From NCBI RefSeq assembly GCF_947258355.1, contig NZ_CAMYIC010000011.1, forward strand, positions 1 through 59,472: 59,472 nt of DNA, given 5' to 3'. Shown piece by piece: positions 54,647 through 59,472 of the stretch (the stretch's first letter is position 1; each line of letters opens with the position of its first letter). The notes beneath the pieces were generated by a model that worked only from the letters and a program-made list of their open reading frames with translations, had not been told where the DNA came from and made no database searches. This DNA is from an uncultured Allomuricauda sp. GTDB taxonomy: Bacteria; Bacteroidota; Bacteroidia; Flavobacteriales; Flavobacteriaceae. The position numbers and the translations under genes are program-made.

Positions 54647-57600
54647 ATGAAAAATTATTGGATGATGCTGGTGCTGTTATGCTGTTCCCTAACAGCGGCA
54701 CTCGCTCAAGAAAAGAATGTTTCGGGTACTGTTACCGACCAAAACGGTCTACCCCTTCCTGGAGTTTCCATTATGGTTGTTGGGACAACCAATGGAACGC
54801 AAACAGACTTTGATGGAAACTATGCTATTACGGCAAGTACAGGTCAAATACTACGTTTTAGTTACATCGGTCAAAAAACTGTTGACAGAACTGTTGGAGC
54901 TTCCTTAATTATTAATGTGCAAATGGAAGATGATGCACAGGCATTGGAAGAAGTGGTCGTGACAGGTTATACCTCCCAGAGACGTTCCGATATCACGGGT
55001 TCTGTGGTAAAGGTGGAGTCTGAAAAGCTTGGGGAAATCATTGCTCCATCAGTTGATCAAGCCCTTCAGGGTAATGTGTCAGGACTTACAGTGTCTGCCA
55101 CATCCGGTACGCCAGGTTCAACTTCAAACATTAGGATTCGTGGTATCAGTTCCATTACAGCTGGTAATGAGCCATTGTATGTTATAGATGGTGTTCCGGT
55201 ATCCAATGGAAACGTTGGTACTAGTGGAGCTTATTCATCTTTGTCAGCTTTGGCAGGTTTGGACCAAAACAACATTGAGTCCATTACCGTATTAAAGGAT
55301 GCATCTGCGACAGCACAATATGGTGCACGTGGTTCCAATGGTGTAATCCTTATCACCACCAAAGGAGGTAAGGCTGGTAAAACAGTATTCAGCATTAACA
55401 GTACCTACGGTTTCCAGAACGATGCCATCACCGGTCCCGTGCCGTTGACCGCAGCCAACCGTTTGGAGCTTGCTGCCGAAGCTTATTTCAATGATGGTAT
55501 TTACCCTTCTGAGCAAGAGGCTACACAAGCGTTGCTAGGTGGGCCATTTGCCGAGTGGGATGCCAATGGCCGCCCAGAGGCCCGTTGGGACAGAGCGGTA
55601 GCCAACAAGGATGCCATTATACAGCAACACAGTTTCTCTGCATCAGGTGGAGGTGAAGGACATACTTTCTTTGCATCACTTGGTTATATGCAACAAGAAG
55701 CTACGGTAATCGGTTCTGATTTCGAAAGAATTTCCGGTTCCTTGAACTTTTCCAAGGATTTGACCGATAACATCACTTTCTCCTCAAGCAACCAGGCATC
55801 GCACATGTTGCAAAACGCTTTCTTGGAGACAAGTGCTTATTTTGAGAGCCCACGTACTGTAAAGTACTTTATTTCTCCTTTGTTGCAACCTTATAACGAG
55901 GATGGCAGCTATAACCTTTTTGGAGGTTCCTTGCCAAACCCATTGTATTTGACAGAAAACAATACAAGTGAGAACAGACTTACCCGTATTGTGACCAACA
56001 ATTCCGTAAATTGGGATTTTGCCGAAGGATTTACTTTTGGTTCCACCTTCAACGTCGATTTCCAATTGTACAACTTTAGAACGTACTCTAACCCAACATA
56101 CGGATATGGGGCACCAACAAGTGGTGACGCAAGCCAGTATGACAGGACCAACGTGTTCTATGTGTTCCAGAATTATTTGGATTACAATTTTGATATAAAC
56201 GATGACCACAGGTTCAAGCTGAAAGTGCTTCAGGAATACCAGTCCAACCGTCGTTACTTCTTGGGAGGTGACGGTCAGAACTTCGCTGACGAAGGATTGG
56301 AAAACTTGGATAACTTGGGTACTCCAACAGGAGTGAGCTCTTCGTTCAACGATTGGTACGTTGGTGCTTACATGGGATTGCTTAACTATTCCGCATTCGA
56401 TAGCCGTTATGTATTGGATCTATCGTACAGGAGAGAAGGAAACTCACGCTTTAGTAAGGATAACCGTTGGGGTAACTTCTGGTCCGTGGGTGCTGCTTGG
56501 AACTTGAACAAGGAAAACTTCTTGGCAGATTCTGATTGGGTGAATGCTCTTAAATTGCGTGCATCTTACGGTGTTACAGGTAACGCGCTGATCGGATTGA
56601 ACCAATTCCAGTCTTTGTTCGGGTACGCTGCTGATTACGGTGGTGAAGGTGCCCAGTATGTGGATACCTTCGGAAACGAAGATTTAACATGGGAAACTTC
56701 CAATACTTTGGATGTAGGTGTGGACTTTGGATTGTTCAACAATGTTGTTAGTGGTAGCGTTGCCTACTTTAACAGGGATTCAAAAGATCTTTTGTTGGAT
56801 GTGCCATTGTCGCAGACCACTGGTTTCGCCAGTCAAGTACAGAACATTGGTGAGTTGAACAACAAAGGTTTTGAAATCGACATTAACTTCAACGTAATAG
56901 ATACCGAAGACATGAGCTTGAGCATCGGAGGTAATATTTCCAAAGTTAAAAACGAAATTACTTCTTTACCTGTTGATCCAAACGGGGAAGAAAGAACAAT
57001 TACTACCGTTAGAACAAGGATTGAATCAGGTCACCCTGCGTATGCTTGGTACATGCCAACATGGGCTGGTGTAAATCCAGAGACCGGTGTGGAAGAATTT
57101 TACATCAATGGAGTGGATGGAGAGACTACAACAAACTTCAACGAGGCCGAAGCGGTTTTCCAAGGAGGGAACGCCGTACCGACCACAACGGCAGGTCTTA
57201 ACCTGAGCTTCTCTTACAAAGGCTTCTTCTTGAACGCAACAGGTTACTATGCCGGAGGTCACAAGATCTATGAAGGATGGCACTTGTATTTGAATCAAAC
57301 AAATGCATACCCAATTTTGGCCTTCCAAGGATATACTTCTTTGTTGGATAGATGGCAACAGCCCGGGGATATCGCCCGTAACGGAGCCTTTACTACTTCT
57401 GCAGAGCCATGGCAAAGACATTCAAAATATTTGTACGACGCTGATTTTATGCGTTTGAGGTCTTTGACCGTTGGTTACGATGTGCCTTCAAAAGCACTTG
57501 AGACGGTTGGTTTGACCAAGTTGAGGGTTTTCCTTAGAGGAAACAACCTGTTGACTTGGGTGAAAGATGACAATTTGTTGTTTGATCCAGAAGTGGACAT

Positions 57601-57694
57601 CGATAGCCAGAATGGTACAGTGGATCCAGGTGAAACTGGTCTTGAAACCCCACCTACCCGTTCAATTTCTCTAGGTGTAAACATAAATTTCTAA
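54647..57694 (+). CDS. SusC/RagA-type TonB-linked outer membrane transporter
   Basis: About 1015 residues. The signal peptide is MKNYWMMLVLLCCSLTAALAQ. A carboxypeptidase-regulatory-like domain follows (VSGTVTDQNGLPLPGVSI to RFSYIGQKT), then a TonB box-like stretch and plug (EEVVVTGYTSQRRSDITGS, IRIRGISSITAGNEPLYVID, GARGSNGVILITTKGG) and a 22-strand-type barrel ending TRSISLGVNINF. With the SusD protein encoded 10 bases downstream it imports oligomeric nutrients (glycan or peptide) using TonB energy. ATGs at 54617 and 54641 are alternative starts; I prefer the one giving a compact signal peptide. No degradative enzyme adjoins the pair, so the substrate is unknown. Confidence 0.95.
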   Translation: MKNYWMMLVLLCCSLTAALAQEKNVSGTVTDQNGLPLPGVSIMVVGTTNGTQTDFDGNYAITASTGQILRFSYIGQKTVDRTVGASLIINVQMEDDAQALEEVVVTGYTSQRRSDITGSVVKVESEKLGEIIAPSVDQALQGNVSGLTVSATSGTPGSTSNIRIRGISSITAGNEPLYVIDGVPVSNGNVGTSGAYSSLSALAGLDQNNIESITVLKDASATAQYGARGSNGVILITTKGGKAGKTVFSINSTYGFQNDAITGPVPLTAANRLELAAEAYFNDGIYPSEQEATQALLGGPFAEWDANGRPEARWDRAVANKDAIIQQHSFSASGGGEGHTFFASLGYMQQEATVIGSDFERISGSLNFSKDLTDNITFSSSNQASHMLQNAFLETSAYFESPRTVKYFISPLLQPYNEDGSYNLFGGSLPNPLYLTENNTSENRLTRIVTNNSVNWDFAEGFTFGSTFNVDFQLYNFRTYSNPTYGYGAPTSGDASQYDRTNVFYVFQNYLDYNFDINDDHRFKLKVLQEYQSNRRYFLGGDGQNFADEGLENLDNLGTPTGVSSSFNDWYVGAYMGLLNYSAFDSRYVLDLSYRREGNSRFSKDNRWGNFWSVGAAWNLNKENFLADSDWVNALKLRASYGVTGNALIGLNQFQSLFGYAADYGGEGAQYVDTFGNEDLTWETSNTLDVGVDFGLFNNVVSGSVAYFNRDSKDLLLDVPLSQTTGFASQVQNIGELNNKGFEIDINFNVIDTEDMSLSIGGNISKVKNEITSLPVDPNGEERTITTVRTRIESGHPAYAWYMPTWAGVNPETGVEEFYINGVDGETTTNFNEAEAVFQGGNAVPTTTAGLNLSFSYKGFFLNATGYYAGGHKIYEGWHLYLNQTNAYPILAFQGYTSLLDRWQQPGDIARNGAFTTSAEPWQRHSKYLYDADFMRLRSLTVGYDVPSKALETVGLTKLRVFLRGNNLLTWVKDDNLLFDPEVDIDSQNGTVDPGETGLETPPTRSISLGVNINF

Positions 57695-57704
57695 GAAAAA
57701 GAAG

Positions 57705-59087
57705 ATGAAAAGAACAATTAATAAAATAAACGTAATGTTGTTGGCTGCCGCAGGACTCCTGTTAGGTTCCTGTACGGCCGACAGTCTTGAGCCGACCCTT
57801 TCACAGAACAAAAGTGTTGAGGGTAGTGTAACCAAGGTGGAGAACCTTTACAGTATCCTAAAGGGAGCACACAACACGCTTACAGGATCTGGATACTATG
57901 GCCGTGATATGATCGCGACCAACGAGGTCAGGTCCGACAACTGCTTTTCAAACGGTAACTCAGGTAGGTTTACCACTCAAGGTGAGTACGAGTACAATGC
58001 GAACACCGGCTTTGTCTGGGACAACGCATATTATGTGATAGCTAATGCTAATATTATCATCAATACGGATGTTACCACATTGGAGGGGGATATTGCATAT
58101 GGTGAACACTTACAGGGGGCTGCCATGATCCTTAGGGCACTTGCCCATTTTGATTTGTTGCGTGTTTATGGACAGCAACATGCAGGTGGTAACCTTGGTG
58201 TACCAATAGTGACCGAATTCAAAGGTGAGGATTTGTTTCCGCCAAGAAGCACCGTGGATGAAGTTAAGGCTGCTATTTACAATGATTTGGAAACAGCTTT
58301 CGGAATGATGGATTCTAGCTTCGATACATCAAAAACCATTGTCTCCAAGTATATGGCCAAAGCACTTGAATCCCGTGTTGCCGTTTACTTCGGCGATTGG
58401 GGAAGAGCAGTTTCCGCCTCTGAAGCAGTTATCAATTCAGGTCTTTATTCCATTATCGGTGCAGACTCTTATGTTAGCAGCTGGGCCGGTGACGGAGGAT
58501 CAAACGTATTGTTTGAATTGGCGTTCAGTGGTGCAGACAACCAAGGTCCGAATGCCTTGTCCTATATCTACCGTTTCCCAGCTGATGAGCCGGGAGGATA
58601 TGGAGATCTTCAGGTGGTGAGCACAGTGATCGACCTCTTTGAGGATGGTGATGTAAGAGCTGATATCTTGGGTTATCAAGATGGCGGTACACGTTTGCGA
58701 AATATGGGAAAATATCCCGATACAGCAACTGGTGCTGATAACATCCCACTTTTCAGATATGAGGAAGTGATTCTTAACTATGCGGAAGCATTGTTGGAAA
58801 CAGGTGGTGACGCCCTTACACAAATTAACTTGATTAGAGCTAACCGCGGAGTATTTATATATGCTTCCGTGACCAAGGAGGATATCCTTAATGAGAGAAG
58901 AAAGGAATTGATGTTCGAAGGTTTCCGTTACGATGATTTGGTAAGAACCGGGCAGTCCATCCCTTACTGGGGGTCTACCGAGAACAGTTTGGGAACCATC
59001 GGTTACCCAAATAACTTGTTTGCTTACCCGATTCCGATCAGCGAGATAAACGCAAACTCGAATATGGTACAGAACGACGGTTATTAA
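57705..59087 (+). CDS. SusD/RagB-family nutrient-binding lipoprotein
   Basis: A 460-residue surface lipoprotein: signal MKRTINKINVMLLAAAGLL and lipobox LGSC. N-terminal SusD features (YSILKGAHNTLTG, WDNAYYVIANANIIINT, GAAMILRALAHFDLLRVYGQ) are helical TPR-like elements that pack on the SusC barrel. The C-terminal SusD part has RYEEVILNYAEALLETG, LNERRKELMFEGFRYDDLVRTG and FAYPIPISEINAN. It forms the lid of the SusC transporter and binds substrate. It is short for the family, which often has over 500 residues. A strong terminator follows. Confidence 0.95.
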   Translation: MKRTINKINVMLLAAAGLLLGSCTADSLEPTLSQNKSVEGSVTKVENLYSILKGAHNTLTGSGYYGRDMIATNEVRSDNCFSNGNSGRFTTQGEYEYNANTGFVWDNAYYVIANANIIINTDVTTLEGDIAYGEHLQGAAMILRALAHFDLLRVYGQQHAGGNLGVPIVTEFKGEDLFPPRSTVDEVKAAIYNDLETAFGMMDSSFDTSKTIVSKYMAKALESRVAVYFGDWGRAVSASEAVINSGLYSIIGADSYVSSWAGDGGSNVLFELAFSGADNQGPNALSYIYRFPADEPGGYGDLQVVSTVIDLFEDGDVRADILGYQDGGTRLRNMGKYPDTATGADNIPLFRYEEVILNYAEALLETGGDALTQINLIRANRGVFIYASVTKEDILNERRKELMFEGFRYDDLVRTGQSIPYWGSTENSLGTIGYPNNLFAYPIPISEINANSNMVQNDGY

Positions 59088-59107
59088 TTAAATAATAACA
59101 TTATAAT

Positions 59108-59146
59108 AAATGGTCACATTCATTTTAGATGTGACCATTTTTTTGA
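59108..59146 (+). terminator. Terminator after susD
   Basis: AAATGGTCACAT (59108-59119) pairs with ATGTGACCATTT (59129-59140) around a 9-base loop and is followed by TTTTTTG. It ends the susCD transcript. Confidence 0.92.
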
Positions 59147-59207
59147 TGTTCATCAATCCAAACACCTCATCCATCAATTGACACCTTAAAATCCCATTTA
59201 TTGCATA

Positions 59208-59215
59208 TAAGTTTG
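59208..59215 (+). promoter_or_regulatory. Bacteroidota -7 element for the final partial gene
   Basis: TAAGTTTG matches TAnnTTTG and ends 28 bases before ATG 59244. A TTG at 59178-59180 is farther upstream than the usual spacing. Confidence 0.5.
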
Positions 59216-59243
59216 ACAGATATTCTTCAAACTATTTAGAAAA

Positions 59244-59472
59244 ATGGTCCGAATCCATAAAAACATAGTTGGTAAATCCCTTGTTGCAATATTTTTTCTA
59301 ACCACTTCCTCCGCATACTGTCAAATAGATATAGAGGTGTATAGCAGACTCGACAACTTTATGAAGGAAAGTTGTGAAATCAGTTACAACGAAATCACTT
59401 CTACATCGGTTACGAGTATACTTAAATATGAGGTGTTCCACATAATTCAAGAAACAAAAAACATATATGATG
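59244..59472 (+). CDS. Secreted protein of unknown function, N-terminal fragment
   Basis: The first 76 codons of a gene cut by the window edge. MVRIHKNIVGKSLVAIFFLT begins a signal peptide with likely cleavage near SSAYCQ (residue 27). The mature part (IDIEVYSRLDNFMKESCEIS, then a helix ILKYEVFHIIQETKNIYD) shows no family I recognise. It is separated from susD by a terminator and has its own -7 element, so it is not part of the susCD operon. Confidence 0.7.
   Translation, partial: MVRIHKNIVGKSLVAIFFLTTSSAYCQIDIEVYSRLDNFMKESCEISYNEITSTSVTSILKYEVFHIIQETKNIYD

Overview
The window comes from a Bacteroidota chromosome, almost certainly family Flavobacteriaceae. It carries gldK and the start of gldL (gliding and type IX secretion), a SusC/SusD pair, HYC_CC_PP and heavy-metal-binding-domain proteins, and class-typical gene orders such as miaB-EBP-lptE-TPR-secG and mreBCD-mrdA-rodA. 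Several genes have the Bacteroidota -7 promoter element TAnnTTTG, and Shine-Dalgarno sites are largely absent. The genus cannot be fixed from sequence alone; a marine Muricauda/Allomuricauda-like genus is only a guess. No tRNA, rRNA, insertion sequence, phage gene or CRISPR array was seen.

Layout. 1-5.4 kb, minus strand: gldL (partial), gldK, an arginase-fold protein that has lost metal ligands, and topA. 5.5-10.8 kb: a secreted Asp-box beta-propeller protein, then on the minus strand an LVIVD-repeat lipoprotein and a membrane protein. 10.9-17.6 kb, plus strand: miaB, a sigma-54 enhancer-binding protein, lptE, a TPR protein, secG, groES and groEL. 17.6-20.6 kb, minus strand: an unlisted 31-residue lysine-rich ORF and an M16 protease. 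20.8-31.5 kb, minus strand: a compact copper/heavy-metal efflux locus with a HYC_CC_PP protein, CusA-like RND pump, TolC-like channel, metal-binding lipoprotein, CopA-type ATPase, PepSY protein and CusB-like adaptor. 31.6-39.4 kb, plus strand: a GAF protein, purH, mreB, mreC, mreD, mrdA and rodA (the elongasome). 39.4-42.5 kb, minus strand: a membrane-anchored nuclease and a C-terminal processing protease. 42.7-47.4 kb, plus strand: surE, a small membrane protein, lpxB, an NlpC/P60 lipoprotein and comEC. 47.5-51.2 kb, minus strand: a POT peptide transporter and a dipeptidyl peptidase IV. 51.3-59.5 kb, plus strand: class II HMG-CoA reductase, a GHMP kinase, a short AraC-type regulator, susC, susD and the start of a secreted protein.

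How the genes work together. Much of the window is core envelope biology: peptidoglycan elongation (mre, mrdA, rodA), LPS (lptE, lpxB), secretion (secG, gld), proteolysis and folding (groESL). The most coherent accessory unit is the metal locus. In it a roughly 25-residue CxM...CPxCGM module occurs four times in three neighbouring proteins (lipoprotein, ATPase, adaptor), which suggests metal hand-over between compartments. DPP-IV plus POT form a likely peptide-release and uptake pair. SusC/SusD form a nutrient-uptake pair whose substrate enzymes are not in view.

I did not find a clearly new multi-gene system. The best candidates for novelty are the ligand-deficient arginase-fold protein beside topA, the 31-residue basic ORF with a stem-loop across its stop codon, the candidate sigma-54-type promoter of groESL near a sigma-54 activator gene, the four-helix insertion in CusA, and the short membrane-anchored AraC regulator.
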